From positions 1 to 64,000 of the forward strand of contig NZ_PRLH01000184.1 of the NCBI RefSeq assembly GCF_003013815.1: 64,000 bases of DNA, read 5' to 3'. The notes under the pieces are model-generated. The model searched no databases. It saw only the letters and a list, made by a program, of their open reading frames with translations, and had not been told where the DNA came from. Positions 1-7,794 of this stretch are shown piece by piece; position 1 is the stretch's first letter, and each line of letters opens with the position of its first letter. The translations under genes were made by a program, and so were the position numbers. The DNA is from Cyanothece sp. BG0011 (lineage in GTDB: Bacteria > Cyanobacteriota > Cyanobacteriia > Cyanobacteriales > Microcystaceae).

Positions 1-1
1 T

Positions 2-583
2 GTTTTAGCTGACGAAACCACCGATCCCCAACTGGCAGCCCTCGACTTATTAATAGAAGCTGAACACGGGCCTGACTCAGCAGCTTTATTAGTCACCCAT
101 AGCGAAGCGGTTGCCGAAAAAGCCAGTCAGTTTGCCGATGAATATTTAGACAAACTTCCCCAGTGGCGCAGAGAATTTTGTCAAGCCGGGTTAGATGCTT
201 ATGGGGGAATTATTCTGACTTCTAGCTTAGAAGAATCCATTAATTTTGTGAACGACTACGCCCCGGAACATTTAGAGGTGTTAGTAGACGATCCGTTGCG
301 GTTGGTGGGAGAAATTAAAAATGCAGGGGAGATTTTACTGGGAAAATATACCCCTTCTTCTGCTGCTACCTATGCGATCGGGGTTAACGCCGTTTTGCCC
401 ACTGGTGGGTTTGCCCGTTCCTATTCTGCCGTCTCTGTGTACGATTTTCTCAAGCGATCAACCATTGCTTATTTAACCGCCCAAGGGTTTGATCGCGTTA
501 AAGAAACCAGCCAAACTTTAGCTCATTACGAGGAGTTTCCGGCTCATGGGATGGCCATTACGGAACGGGATCAATTATTGTAA
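2..583 (+). CDS. hisD: Histidinol dehydrogenase, C-terminal part (5' truncated by window edge)
   Basis: The frame is open from base 2, so the gene starts left of the window; about 193 C-terminal residues of a roughly 430-residue enzyme are visible. HisD oxidises L-histidinol to L-histidine in two NAD-dependent steps, the last reactions of histidine synthesis. Family signatures seen are EHGPDSAALLVT near the start, NDYAPEHLEV (the Glu-His pair is the expected catalytic base region), YSAVSVYDFLK (the Asp matches a zinc ligand position) and EEFPAHGMAITER (the His matches the other zinc ligand position). The encoded tail ends normally with a TAA stop. A 21-bp palindrome 27 bases after the stop may serve as a transcript end. 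Confidence 0.95.
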   Translation, partial: VLADETTDPQLAALDLLIEAEHGPDSAALLVTHSEAVAEKASQFADEYLDKLPQWRREFCQAGLDAYGGIILTSSLEESINFVNDYAPEHLEVLVDDPLRLVGEIKNAGEILLGKYTPSSAATYAIGVNAVLPTGGFARSYSAVSVYDFLKRSTIAYLTAQGFDRVKETSQTLAHYEEFPAHGMAITERDQLL

Positions 584-609
584 AATCAGGATTCTCTATT
601 TTTGCAGAT

Positions 610-630
610 GGGTTTAGCATTGCTAAACCC
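610..630. repeat. 21-bp perfect palindrome followed by CCTAC (class GGGTTTAGCA)
   Basis: Ten-base arms GGGTTTAGCA and TGCTAAACCC around a single central T, with CTAC immediately after the three final C's. It lies between hisD and the convergent PEP-CTERM gene. Related copies are at 5803-5822, 7757-7777, 26670-26690 and 60998-61018. It could act as a bidirectional terminator or be a REP-like mobile repeat. Confidence 0.8.
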
Positions 631-644
631 CTACTGAGTGCGTT

Positions 645-1808
645 CTATCTTTTCATTTTTCCTTGTTTGTAACGAGTGAATATACCCCCTAATGTTATGG
701 CTAATAAGCCATGAATTAGACTAGGTTCAGGAATGGTAGGAGTGCCACCAGTGGTTGTGCCACCAGTGGTTGTGCCACCAGTGGTTGTGCCACCAGTGGT
801 TGTGCCACCAGTGGTTGTGCCACCAGTGGTTGTGCCACCAGTGGTTGTGCCACCGGTTGTTGTGCCACCAGTAGTTGTGCCACCAGTTGTCGTCCCACCA
901 GTGGTTGTGCCACTGATAGGAAAGCTTGGAGGTAACGGCCCAAAGAGAATATTACCAGCAACAAAAAAGGGTGTATTGCCAGGAGCGAAACTAAGCATTA
1001 CGTCTTGATCTGGGAAGGAGAAAGGATCAGAACTATAGTAACCTTGAGGGTGACCACTACCGACAAGATTCGGTTGCAACGTCAACATCGGATCAACGTC
1101 TGCCCCTTCATTCGGAACGCCGTCAAGATTTTCATTGGGAACAATCACCTCACCAAATAGAGGACCCGCACTGGCATCATTGATCCAGGCTTGATCTGAG
1201 CCATCACTGTAAGATACTCCTAAGCGAAAGAATCGTTCGATATTAGGCTCTAAAGTCAAGATGTCATCTAGTTCGTTATCGGGAGTCACAGGATCATCAG
1301 GATCATCCAGGGCTAAATAAGCGAAACCATCAATATAACCTAGGAGGGGATTAGGATTACCAGGGTTTTCAGGATCATTAGGATCAATGGTAATTCTTCT
1401 GAGGGGTATAGGTACATTATTTGAATCAAGGTTCAAAGGTTCCCCCATGTCGTTCACTTCCCAAAGTCCTATTTCATGAATGTTTTCTGGAACAGTAAAA
1501 AAACCTTGTTCGTTCGGTAAGAAAAAATAATCGTCGGGATTATCTGGTACAAAAAGATTATCTCGAGACGCAAAAACTCCAAAAGCTGTCATTTCTAAAT
1601 TATTATCATTGCCAGCCGGATCAACTGAAAACTGATAACCCAATGTGTAATCACCCAAAAAGTTGACAACCGGTGACGAGGGATTATTCATTGCATTAAA
1701 AACTGGTTCATAAGAAACCGTAGCGGCTTTAGCACTAACAGCACCGGTTAAAGAGAAAACAATACCTAAAGATAGGTTAGTTAAGTATTTTTGTTGACAA
1801 ATACCCAT
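645..1808 (-). CDS. PEP-CTERM sorting-domain protein with 11-copy GTTTG pentapeptide tract
   Basis: Secreted protein of 387 residues with unknown function. The N-terminus is a signal peptide (hydrophobic LSLGIVFSLTGAVSAKA, cleavage expected near residue 30). The middle is an acidic Asn/Asp/Pro-rich domain that I do not recognise. Residues about 301-355 are eleven GTTTG pentapeptides. The C-terminus has the PEP-CTERM layout: IPEPS at about 362, a hydrophobic segment and a basic tail RYKQGKMKR. In other bacteria such tails are processed by an exosortase, so the mature protein is probably surface-bound or exported; the Thr-rich tract is a plausible O-glycosylated stalk (inference). Two further PEP-CTERM proteins lie at 36215-37171 and 42092-43081. 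Upstream is 500 bases of AT-rich non-coding DNA. Confidence 0.85.
   Translation of the reverse strand: MGICQQKYLTNLSLGIVFSLTGAVSAKAATVSYEPVFNAMNNPSSPVVNFLGDYTLGYQFSVDPAGNDNNLEMTAFGVFASRDNLFVPDNPDDYFFLPNEQGFFTVPENIHEIGLWEVNDMGEPLNLDSNNVPIPLRRITIDPNDPENPGNPNPLLGYIDGFAYLALDDPDDPVTPDNELDDILTLEPNIERFFRLGVSYSDGSDQAWINDASAGPLFGEVIVPNENLDGVPNEGADVDPMLTLQPNLVGSGHPQGYYSSDPFSFPDQDVMLSFAPGNTPFFVAGNILFGPLPPSFPISGTTTGGTTTGGTTTGGTTTGGTTTGGTTTGGTTTGGTTTGGTTTGGTTTGGTTTGGTPTIPEPSLIHGLLAITLGGIFTRYKQGKMKR
742..906 (-). repeat. 15-bp tandem repeat, 11 units, inside PEP-CTERM gene
   Basis: Eleven contiguous 15-base units (plus-strand unit GTGCCACCAGTGGTT). Units 1-7 from position 742 are identical and the last four carry one to three substitutions. 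Each unit encodes one GTTTG pentapeptide. The near-identity at one end suggests recent expansion by slippage. Confidence 0.95.
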
Positions 1809-2308
1809 ACAATTATTTGATAAAAAATCACTCTACTAAGCCAATGCTATCAATAGTTTTTTGATTCAATTCTTTCCCAAAAATTAAAAAATTGAATTGT
1901 ATTTTTAATGTAAAAAATAATCATAAAATAAGATATTGGTTTGCATTTTTTAGAAAATAAATAACTATATATAAAAAAATCAACAAAGCTTAACCCTTCA
2001 ATTTTATTTCTTGACTTTAATATTGATTAAATTTACAAACTGCTTAAATTTAGTAAAGTTGATTTATTTTCTTTTAAAATCTGCTACAAATGTTTATTAA
2101 GTTTTTTGTACGATTCATTAACATTTCCCTCTCTGTTTAGATTTTTTTGATTTTTGTGAGCAGATGACAAAAAAAAATTGCCCAAAATGGGACAATCTTA
2201 AGATTTTTTCCTGATTTCTTGGGGTCAAAGATAACAAGATATGAAGTTTATTGATCAACTTGTTACCTTATATTGATAGATTGTGAAAAACTGATCACTG
2301 ACGACTAA
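1809..2308. other. AT-rich intergenic region between PEP-CTERM gene and ispG
   Basis: Five hundred bases without a convincing reading frame on either strand. It must hold the promoter of the leftward PEP-CTERM gene and the transcript end of ispG (terminator at 2169-2195). Just after the ispG stop, at about 2287-2305, is a degenerate period-7 string (GATCACT GACGACT) like the heptamer repeats elsewhere in the window. Confidence 0.6.
2169..2195 (-). terminator. Intrinsic terminator candidate for ispG
   Basis: On the minus strand a short stem formed by TTGTCC and GGGCAA (one G-T wobble) is followed by nine T's (plus-strand A's at 2169-2177). It lies about 115 bases after the ispG stop in the direction of ispG transcription. 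Confidence 0.6.
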
Positions 2309-3523
2309 TTAAGGGTCAATCCAACGGTCATCTGCTTTAATTAAATTAATTAACTCTGTTACCCCTTGGTCTTCAGGAACCTTTTTAATTTCTTCTCGCC
2401 CCCGATATAAAGAAATGTAACCCGCTTGTTTACCCACATAACCGTAGTCAGCATCGGCCATTTCCCCTGGTCCATTAACAATACATCCCATGACAGCAAT
2501 ATCTAACCCCGTCAGATGTTTGGTAGCTTCTCGTACTTTGTGTAAGACTTCCTCAAGGTTAAATAGGGTACGGCCACAGGAAGGACAAGCGACGTATTCC
2601 ACCATCGTTTTACGTAGGCCCAACGCTTGGAGAATGCTATAACACACCGGGATTTCTTTTTCTGGGGCCTCAGTTAGAGAAACACGAATCGTATCTCCGA
2701 TTCCTTCTGCTAACAGGGTTCCTATTCCGGCCGTTGATTTAATGCGACCATATTCTCCGTCTCCTGCTTCTGTGACCCCTAAATGTAGGGGATAGTCCAT
2801 TCCTAATTCATCCATGCGTTTGACCATCAAACGATAGGCCGCTAACATCACAGGAACACGAGATGCTTTGAGGGAAATGACTAAATTATAGAAATCTAGA
2901 GACTCACAAATACGGATGAATTCTAAGGCCGATTCTACCATTCCCTCTGGGGTATCTCCATAGGTAAATAACATTCTTTCCGCTAAAGAACCATGATTCA
3001 CCCCAATTCTCATGGCTTTTCCTTGATCTCGTAGTGAAATCACTAAGGGTTCTAGGGTTTGGCGAATTTTCTCCCCAATCTCTTCAAATTCTGCTTGAGT
3101 GTATTCGCTACGGGTGGGACTGGGTTTTTCAAAGACGTATAATCCTGGGTTAATCCGCACTTTATCCACGTGCTTGGCCACTTCTAGGGCAATTTTTAAA
3201 CCGTTGTGATGCACATCGGCCACCAAAGGAACCGGTTGATACACTTGGGCTAATTTCTCTTTAATGGTGGCTAACGCTTTGGCATGGGCCATACTCGGAA
3301 CCGTTACCCGAACAATTTCACAACCCATTTCATGTAAACGACGAATAGCAGACACAGACCCTTCAATATCGAGGGTATCCTCATTAATCATGGACTGGAC
3401 AACAACGGGAAAACCACCGCCAATGGTGATATCTCCCACTTTAACCGGACGGGTTTGACGACGATGAATAGTGGTATCAAATTCAGATACGACAGGGGTT
3501 TGAGGTGTTTGGAGAGTTTGCAT
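2309..3523 (-). CDS. ispG: 4-hydroxy-3-methylbut-2-enyl diphosphate synthase (ferredoxin-type)
   Basis: IspG/GcpE reductively converts methylerythritol cyclodiphosphate to HMBPP in the plastid-type MEP isoprenoid pathway, which feeds carotenoid, phytol and hopanoid synthesis. The length of 404 residues is normal. The N-terminal TIM barrel is recognisable from [28 protein letters not shown] and [14 protein letters not shown]. The C-terminal Fe-S domain has the cluster cysteines in [14 protein letters not shown] and in GCIVNGPGE. The start is the ATG at 3521-3523. A divergent small membrane protein gene begins 139 bases upstream. The squalene-hopene cyclase at 61-63 kb is a downstream user of the same pathway. 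Confidence 0.96.
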   Translation of the reverse strand: MQTLQTPQTPVVSEFDTTIHRRQTRPVKVGDITIGGGFPVVVQSMINEDTLDIEGSVSAIRRLHEMGCEIVRVTVPSMAHAKALATIKEKLAQVYQPVPLVADVHHNGLKIALEVAKHVDKVRINPGLYVFEKPSPTRSEYTQAEFEEIGEKIRQTLEPLVISLRDQGKAMRIGVNHGSLAERMLFTYGDTPEGMVESALEFIRICESLDFYNLVISLKASRVPVMLAAYRLMVKRMDELGMDYPLHLGVTEAGDGEYGRIKSTAGIGTLLAEGIGDTIRVSLTEAPEKEIPVCYSILQALGLRKTMVEYVACPSCGRTLFNLEEVLHKVREATKHLTGLDIAVMGCIVNGPGEMADADYGYVGKQAGYISLYRGREEIKKVPEDQGVTELINLIKADDRWIDP

Positions 3524-3662
3524 GATGGGTAAATATAAAAGAATTTGGTAGCGAATTTATCTAAGTCCTATTTTAAACCTGTTGTATTAATATTTGTGGT
3601 TAAGGTTGTGATTATCCAGAATTTGCTGGATACTAAAGTGAGAGAGAATAATAAACAAGATA

Positions 3663-3908
3663 ATGAAAGAAACAATTGTAACTTGGTTGAACCGCTTATT
3701 AGTGGCGGATGTGTTTTTAATCTTTCTAGGATTTTTTTGGTTTATGGCGGCCGTTATTGGTCGTTCTGTGGGAGTTCCCTTGGGTTTTGATTTATGGTAT
3801 CAACTCTGGCAACCCTTATTTAATCCTGCCATTGGTATTCTCTTTTTAGGTGCCATTCTCAGTTGGGGCATTAATAAAATTTCTCAAAGACTTGATTCTA
3901 ATTCTTAA
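3663..3908 (+). CDS. Small two-helix membrane protein, conserved cyanobacterial type
   Basis: An 81-residue protein with two hydrophobic segments, at about residues 14-36 (LVADVFLIFLGFFWFMAAVIG) and 54-72 (NPAIGILFLGAILSWGI), joined by a loop GVPLGFDLWYQLWQ. A short basic tail follows. Function unknown; the hydropathy pattern suggests an integral membrane protein with both ends on the same side. It starts with ATG at 3663. A 6-bp stem-loop (ATCCAG/CTGGAT, 3614-3631) sits in its leader. An overlapping frame at 3545-3790 lacks these protein-like features. The stop is 8 bases from the stop of the convergent gene. Confidence 0.65.
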   Translation: MKETIVTWLNRLLVADVFLIFLGFFWFMAAVIGRSVGVPLGFDLWYQLWQPLFNPAIGILFLGAILSWGINKISQRLDSNS

Positions 3909-3916
3909 AATAATGA

Positions 3917-4288
3917 TCAATAGGCACAGATGGTAAAATCGTTTCCAACCCAACAAGCTTGATCAGACTTGGATCTTCTTGCTTCACCCCATCGAGAGTT
4001 AATTCCGGCCGTCGTCAACCCTCTCACTTCAGCAATTCCTGGCTGAACAATAGACACACTGATAGACTCTCTCTCTGCTATCAGTCCAGACTTAGCCCAA
4101 ATGGAGAAACTGCCATTTCCCCCAAATTGCTCAAAAATACATTGATCTCGAAACAAAATCTCGTTATCAGCCCCTTTAATCACACACAAAGCTTCCCCGG
4201 CTGAAACTGATTGTTGTATTAGGGTTATCGGTACGATTGCAGTGAATAAGAAAGCCGGTAACACTTTCTGGATAATACTTTTGCTCAT
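3917..4288 (-). CDS. Secreted hypothetical protein with two cysteine pairs
   Basis: A 123-residue protein with a clear Sec signal peptide (hydrophobic VLPAFLFTAIVPITLIQQ, then SVSAG with cleavage expected near residue 30). The mature part of about 93 residues carries four cysteines (ALCVIKG, RDQCIFE, QACWVG, TICAY) that could form two disulfides in the periplasm. I do not recognise the family. It has its own divergent spacing of about 190 bases to purB. Confidence 0.65.
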   Translation of the reverse strand: MSKSIIQKVLPAFLFTAIVPITLIQQSVSAGEALCVIKGADNEILFRDQCIFEQFGGNGSFSIWAKSGLIAERESISVSIVQPGIAEVRGLTTAGINSRWGEARRSKSDQACWVGNDFTICAY

Positions 4289-4482
4289 CTTTTTTCCCTT
4301 AAAACTTCAATATCAATCTTTAGAGTTCCCCTTTTTCGTTGCTACCTAACAGGTAGGTCATGATTATTCTAAAACAAAACTCTCTACCCTTGTTCATTAT
4401 CCACGTTTATCCAGACAAGCGTCCATCATGAACTCAGAAAAAAACATTAATGTGATAGGATGTCTTGTTGTATCAGGGATAA

Positions 4483-5784
4483 ATGGCAGTGATTGAACGT
4501 TATACCTTGCCAGAAATGGGCCAACTGTGGACAGATAGCTATAAGCTGAAAACTTGGTTACAAGTGGAAATCGCAGTTTGTGAAGCCCAAGCAGAATTAG
4601 GTTATATTCCTAAAGAAGCCGTAATAGAGATTAAGGAAAAAGCGAATTTTGATCCGCAACGGGTCCTAGAAATTGAAGCAGAAGTGCGTCATGATGTCAT
4701 TGCCTTTCTAACCAATGTTAACGAATATGTAGGAGATGCTGGCCGTTACATCCATTTAGGGTTAACCAGTTCCGATGTGCTTGATACCGCTTTGGCGTTG
4801 CAATTGGTGGCTAGTTTAGACTTGATTTTAGAACGTCTCGAAGATTTGATCCAAGCCTTACGTTATCAAGCGCAACAGCATCGTAACACGGTCATGGTGG
4901 GGCGATCGCATGGTATCCACGCTGAACCTATTACCTTCGGCTTTAAGTTGGCCGGGTGGTTGGCTGAAGTGTTACGCAACCGAGAACGATTAGTTAACCT
5001 ACGTAGTACCATTAGTGTGGGTAAAATATCCGGGGCCGTAGGCACTTACGCCAATGTTGACCCTAGGGTAGAAGCTTTGTCCTGTCAGTATTTGGGCTTA
5101 GAACCGGATACGGCTTCGACTCAGGTGATATCCCGCGATCGCCATGCCGATTTTGTGCAACAATTGGCTTTATTAGCCTCTTCTGTCGAACGGTTTGCTG
5201 TTGAAATTAGAAACTTACAACGCACCGATGTGTTAGAAGTAGAAGAATTCTTTTCTAAAGGGCAAAAAGGGTCTTCCGCTATGCCTCACAAACGGAACCC
5301 CATTCGTTCGGAACGGTTAACGGGGATTGCCCGTATTATTAGAAGTTATACCGTAGCGGCCTTAGAAAATGTGGCTTTATGGCATGAACGGGACATTTCC
5401 CATAGTTCGGTAGAACGGGTGATGTTACCGGATACCTGTATTTTGACCCATTTTATGTTGAAAGAAATTACTAATTTAGTCAAAAATTTATTAGTGTATC
5501 CCGACAACATGAAACGCAACATGAATGTGTATGGTGGGGTTATTTTTAGTCAAAGGGTTCTATTGACTTTAGTCGAAAAAGGTATGAGTCGAGAAGACGC
5601 TTATAAGGTGGTGCAGAAATGCGCCCATGAAGCTTGGAATAAAGAGGATGGTGATTTTCATCAGTTAGTGTGTCAAGATGCCCAGGTGACCCAATATCTT
5701 TCCCCTCAAGAGATCGAAAAATGTTTCGATCCTCAGCATCATTTACAAAATTTAGACACCATTTATCAACGGTTAGGAATCTAA
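4483..5784 (+). CDS. purB: Adenylosuccinate lyase
   Basis: PurB removes fumarate from SAICAR and from adenylosuccinate in purine synthesis. The 433-residue length is typical. Fumarase/aspartase superfamily signatures are present: HDVIAFLTNV, HLGLTSSDVLDTA, GRSHGIHAEPITFG (catalytic His region) and the mobile signature loop GSSAMPHKRNP at about residues 265-275, which carries the catalytic Ser. The start is ATG at 4483. No operon partner is adjacent; the next gene is convergent and 200 bases away. Confidence 0.97.
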   Translation: MAVIERYTLPEMGQLWTDSYKLKTWLQVEIAVCEAQAELGYIPKEAVIEIKEKANFDPQRVLEIEAEVRHDVIAFLTNVNEYVGDAGRYIHLGLTSSDVLDTALALQLVASLDLILERLEDLIQALRYQAQQHRNTVMVGRSHGIHAEPITFGFKLAGWLAEVLRNRERLVNLRSTISVGKISGAVGTYANVDPRVEALSCQYLGLEPDTASTQVISRDRHADFVQQLALLASSVERFAVEIRNLQRTDVLEVEEFFSKGQKGSSAMPHKRNPIRSERLTGIARIIRSYTVAALENVALWHERDISHSSVERVMLPDTCILTHFMLKEITNLVKNLLVYPDNMKRNMNVYGGVIFSQRVLLTLVEKGMSREDAYKVVQKCAHEAWNKEDGDFHQLVCQDAQVTQYLSPQEIEKCFDPQHHLQNLDTIYQRLGI

Positions 5785-5802
5785 TGTTTTGACCAGTGGT
5801 AG

Positions 5803-5822
5803 GGGCTTAAAATATTAAGCCC
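5803..5822. repeat. 20-bp palindrome, inverted copy of the GGGCTTAA class
   Basis: GGGCTTAA and TTAAGCCC around AATA, preceded by GTAG rather than followed by CTAC, so the element is in the opposite orientation to the other copies. It lies 18 bases after the purB stop and may end the purB transcript. Confidence 0.75.
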
Positions 5823-5981
5823 TTTCGTTCAAAAAATGGAGTGGGCTATCCCTATGAAAAAAATGAGGAAAAATATGTTATCCTCAATTCAGAAAGTCTG
5901 GTGGGTATGATATTATCAGCGAATCCCCAAAAGTCTTAAAATATCTTAAACAATGGGGACAAAAAGAAATTTGATAACTAA

Positions 5982-6197
5982 TTAATCTAGTTTTTCTGAT
6001 TGAGAAAGGTCTATTTTTTCCTTGAAAATTGCTTCTACTTGTTCATAAGACATAGTAGAGGGAGGAGGTAAAACCACTGTATTTGTACCACGATGATTAA
6101 CAATAAACTCTTCTATTGCTTCATCATCTGTAGGATGAGATAAGATGTATTTTTTGAGTTCTTTACGGGTCATTTGTTTAAAATCAGGTTTCGTCAT
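5982..6197 (-). CDS. DUF6887-like small protein
   Basis: A protein of about 71 residues starting MTKPDFKQMTRKELKKYILS, with an Asp/Glu-rich middle (HPTDDEAIEEFI) and a VVLPPPSTMSYEQVEAIFKE segment. This layout matches the small cyanobacterial family I know as DUF6887, usually found beside a DUF6888 gene as here. The start chosen is ATG at 6195-6197, inside the last codons of the upstream gene (14-base overlap), because family members begin MTKP; a longer frame with ATG at 6221 adds eight residues. Function unknown. The tight overlap implies translational coupling. Confidence 0.7.
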   Translation of the reverse strand: MTKPDFKQMTRKELKKYILSHPTDDEAIEEFIVNHRGTNTVVLPPPSTMSYEQVEAIFKEKIDLSQSEKLD

Positions 6198-6408
6198 CTT
6201 GGTTAAACTCCCAATGTCCATCAGGGAAAATTATAATTTCTAAACCTTCTTGCTGTCCTGCTATGATGAAAATATAATTTTGCCTACTATTGTAACGAAA
6301 TAACCAAATAGGTTGATAAAGTGTAGAAAGAAGTTGACAGACAAAAATCACTGTATCTTTCTGGATTTCTGTAGGCATAATTATTTTGGGATTATTTTTT
6401 AGATGCAA
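6184..6408 (-). CDS. DUF6888-like small protein
   Basis: A 74-residue protein with the pattern VCQLLSTLYQPIWLFRYN, IFIIAGQQEGLEIIIFPDGHW, matching the small cyanobacterial family I recall as DUF6888. An in-frame ATG at 6378 (MPTEIQKD) is the more family-like start and would shorten it by ten residues. Its 3' end overlaps the DUF6887 gene by 14 bases, so the two are almost certainly co-expressed. Role unknown; the pair resembles a toxin-antitoxin cassette in size and overlap, but I see no toxin motif. Confidence 0.7.
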   Translation of the reverse strand: MHLKNNPKIIMPTEIQKDTVIFVCQLLSTLYQPIWLFRYNSRQNYIFIIAGQQEGLEIIIFPDGHWEFNQDDET

Positions 6409-6425
6409 AGTCCATCAAAAAAAGT

Positions 6426-6818
6426 TCATAACCTAATAATAAAAGGAAATTGACAAGGAGAATCATCAGAAGCTTCTTGCAACGTTTGAGCCACTTGGGC
6501 TACATTATCAGGATCAATATGTTGAAGATATTTTAATAATTCTCGACTTTCTTCTAACAATTGAGTGACATTAACGGTTTCATGATCCGGTTGATAATCA
6601 CGGAGTCGTCTTACCCCTTCTCCTAATAAAATAACAGCACCGCGCCAATTATGATTAGTGAGATGATAACAACCGACGGCCACTTGTAAGATACCTTGAT
6701 AAAAACGTTTATCCGACTCGGCTGCATCGATCCAAATCGCTTCTAGGGTATCATGACAAGCATAAAACTCCCGTCGATTAAATTGCTCAATTCCTTGCAA
6801 GAATACCTCTGATGTCAT
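6426..6818 (-). CDS. DUF309 family protein
   Basis: About 130 residues. The DUF309 helical core is clear: FNRREFYACHDTLEAIW, then RFYQGILQVAVGCYHLTNHN and RGAVILLGEGVRRL. The conserved His and Glu of the HDxLExxW motif are present. Function is not established for the family. The ATG at 6816-6818 is preferred over an upstream TTG at 6830 that overlaps the ftrC stop. It lies directly behind ftrC (8-base gap) and so is probably co-transcribed with it. Confidence 0.8.
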   Translation of the reverse strand: MTSEVFLQGIEQFNRREFYACHDTLEAIWIDAAESDKRFYQGILQVAVGCYHLTNHNWRGAVILLGEGVRRLRDYQPDHETVNVTQLLEESRELLKYLQHIDPDNVAQVAQTLQEASDDSPCQFPFIIRL

Positions 6819-6826
6819 GATGTTCT

Positions 6827-7195
6827 TCAAGCTGACATACCTTCTCGAACTTCTTTAATGAACTTTATGTCAATTTCTTGTTCTTCCCCAGCAAACTCAT
6901 TGTCTGGGGTAATAAATAACATACAATGACATTCTTTCCGTTCACGCATGGGAACACAGGGACAGTTCCAATAGGTATTTTTAACTTCTGCTTCTTTATC
7001 TTCGTAATGGCGACAAGGACATAATGGGGCCCCTAACTCTTCTTTATGTCTAGCGAGTCCTTCAATGACTACTGCAGTTACAGAGGGTTCGCTACAAAAA
7101 TAGGTTTCGGTCCGTTTTGCGTACTGTTCAGCAAAATTCTTCATTGCTTCTAACAGTTTATCACTTTGATTATTATTGGTGTTTGTTGTACTCAT
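6827..7195 (-). CDS. ftrC: Ferredoxin-thioredoxin reductase, catalytic (beta) subunit
   Basis: FTR uses photosynthetically reduced ferredoxin to reduce thioredoxin through a 4Fe-4S cluster next to an active-site disulfide. The 122-residue protein carries the full cysteine pattern: YFCSEPS, then LCPCRHY, NCPCVPM and ECHCMLF (seven cysteines, of which CPC, CPC and CHC are hallmarks of the family). The variable (alpha) subunit is not in this window. It is first in a likely two-gene unit with the DUF309 gene. Confidence 0.95.
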   Translation of the reverse strand: MSTTNTNNNQSDKLLEAMKNFAEQYAKRTETYFCSEPSVTAVVIEGLARHKEELGAPLCPCRHYEDKEAEVKNTYWNCPCVPMRERKECHCMLFITPDNEFAGEEQEIDIKFIKEVREGMSA

Positions 7196-7348
7196 AGATA
7201 GTCTAGGATGAATCGTTACATTACATTATGACAGTTGAATTAACATTGTGACATATTCTCTGTCATTTGCGAGGGTTGGGGACAAGAAAACCTAGGCTAG
7301 ACTAGAGGGAAAAAATTTCTTAATTCATATTCTTAACTATTCCAGCAA

Positions 7349-7402
7349 TCATTTTACCCCTGGAAAATCTACGGTGACAACATCGCCAGGATGATAGGAC
7401 AT
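7349..7402 (-). pseudogene. Remnant of MazF/PemK-type toxin (17 codons)
   Basis: Translation from the ATG at 7400-7402 reads MSYHPGDVVTVDFPGVK and then stops at TGA 7349-7351. The start matches the N-terminus of PemK/MazF RNase toxins of cyanobacteria (GDVVxVDFPGV), which normally run about 110 residues, so most of the gene is missing. The ATG overlaps the stop of the upstream antitoxin remnant (TAATG), the usual cassette arrangement. Confidence 0.6.
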
Positions 7403-7632
7403 TAAATAATATCCTCACTATCGGTTGAGATTTCATTACTATTATTTAGGGAAAATGAAATCAAATCATTTTGATCTTCCTCTGTCCAAGTATCACTATT
7501 ATCTATGATCATGACGTTTTTTTTGCTGAGAGTCTTTAAAATTAAAGAAGCCAGCAAAAGTTGTTAATTGGGGGATAAGTTGTCAATAATATTGTTGTAA
7601 AACTCTTGTATTTTTTCATCTGTTATGAACAT
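7402..7632 (-). pseudogene. Antitoxin remnant with in-frame stop, partner of the toxin fragment
   Basis: The reading frame from ATG 7630-7632 (MFITDEKIQEFYNNIIDNL) is cut by an in-frame TAA at 7564-7566 and then continues in the same frame for 53 codons (for example SDTWTEEDQNDLISFSLNN) to a TAA that overlaps the toxin ATG. The acidic tail and the overlap suit a MazE-like antitoxin. One nonsense mutation accounts for the break. Confidence 0.55.
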
Positions 7633-7688
7633 TGATTGTAATCATGATTAATCCTTTACTTATTATATCAAACATTGACTCAAATGAT

Positions 7689-7714
7689 AAAAAAGACATG
7701 AGCTTATCTCATGT
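7689..7714 (-). terminator. Intrinsic terminator of the DUF389 gene
   Basis: Minus-strand hairpin with 7-bp arms ACATGAG/CTCATGT and a 5-base loop, followed by six T's (plus-strand A's 7689-7694). It lies about 80 bases after the stop of the leftward DUF389 gene, beyond the palindrome at 7757-7777. Confidence 0.75.
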
Positions 7715-7756
7715 TCTCACCCATTAAATTGATTTAATTAACTAAAAAAATGATTT

Positions 7757-7777
7757 GGGCTTAATAATATTAAGCCC
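7757..7777. repeat. 21-bp palindrome followed by CCTAC (class GGGCTTAATA)
   Basis: Arms GGGCTTAATA and TATTAAGCCC around one central base, followed by CCTAC. It lies 17 bases beyond the stop of the DUF389 gene. Confidence 0.8.
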
Positions 7778-7794
7778 CTACGGATATTAATATT

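Noticed and set aside
742-906. Regular repeat array considered as CRISPR
   Set aside because: Units are contiguous without spacers and encode pentapeptides in frame. The heptamer arrays are likewise spacer-free.
716-1008. Open frames on both strands (716-964 minus, 733-1008 plus) rich in VVVPP or VAQPL
   Set aside because: They are translations of the 15-bp repeat in other frames; only the minus frame with signal peptide and PEP-CTERM tail makes sense.
3545-3790. 81-codon plus-strand frame before the small membrane protein
   Set aside because: Overlaps the better-supported gene at 3663-3908 in another frame and has no protein-like features.
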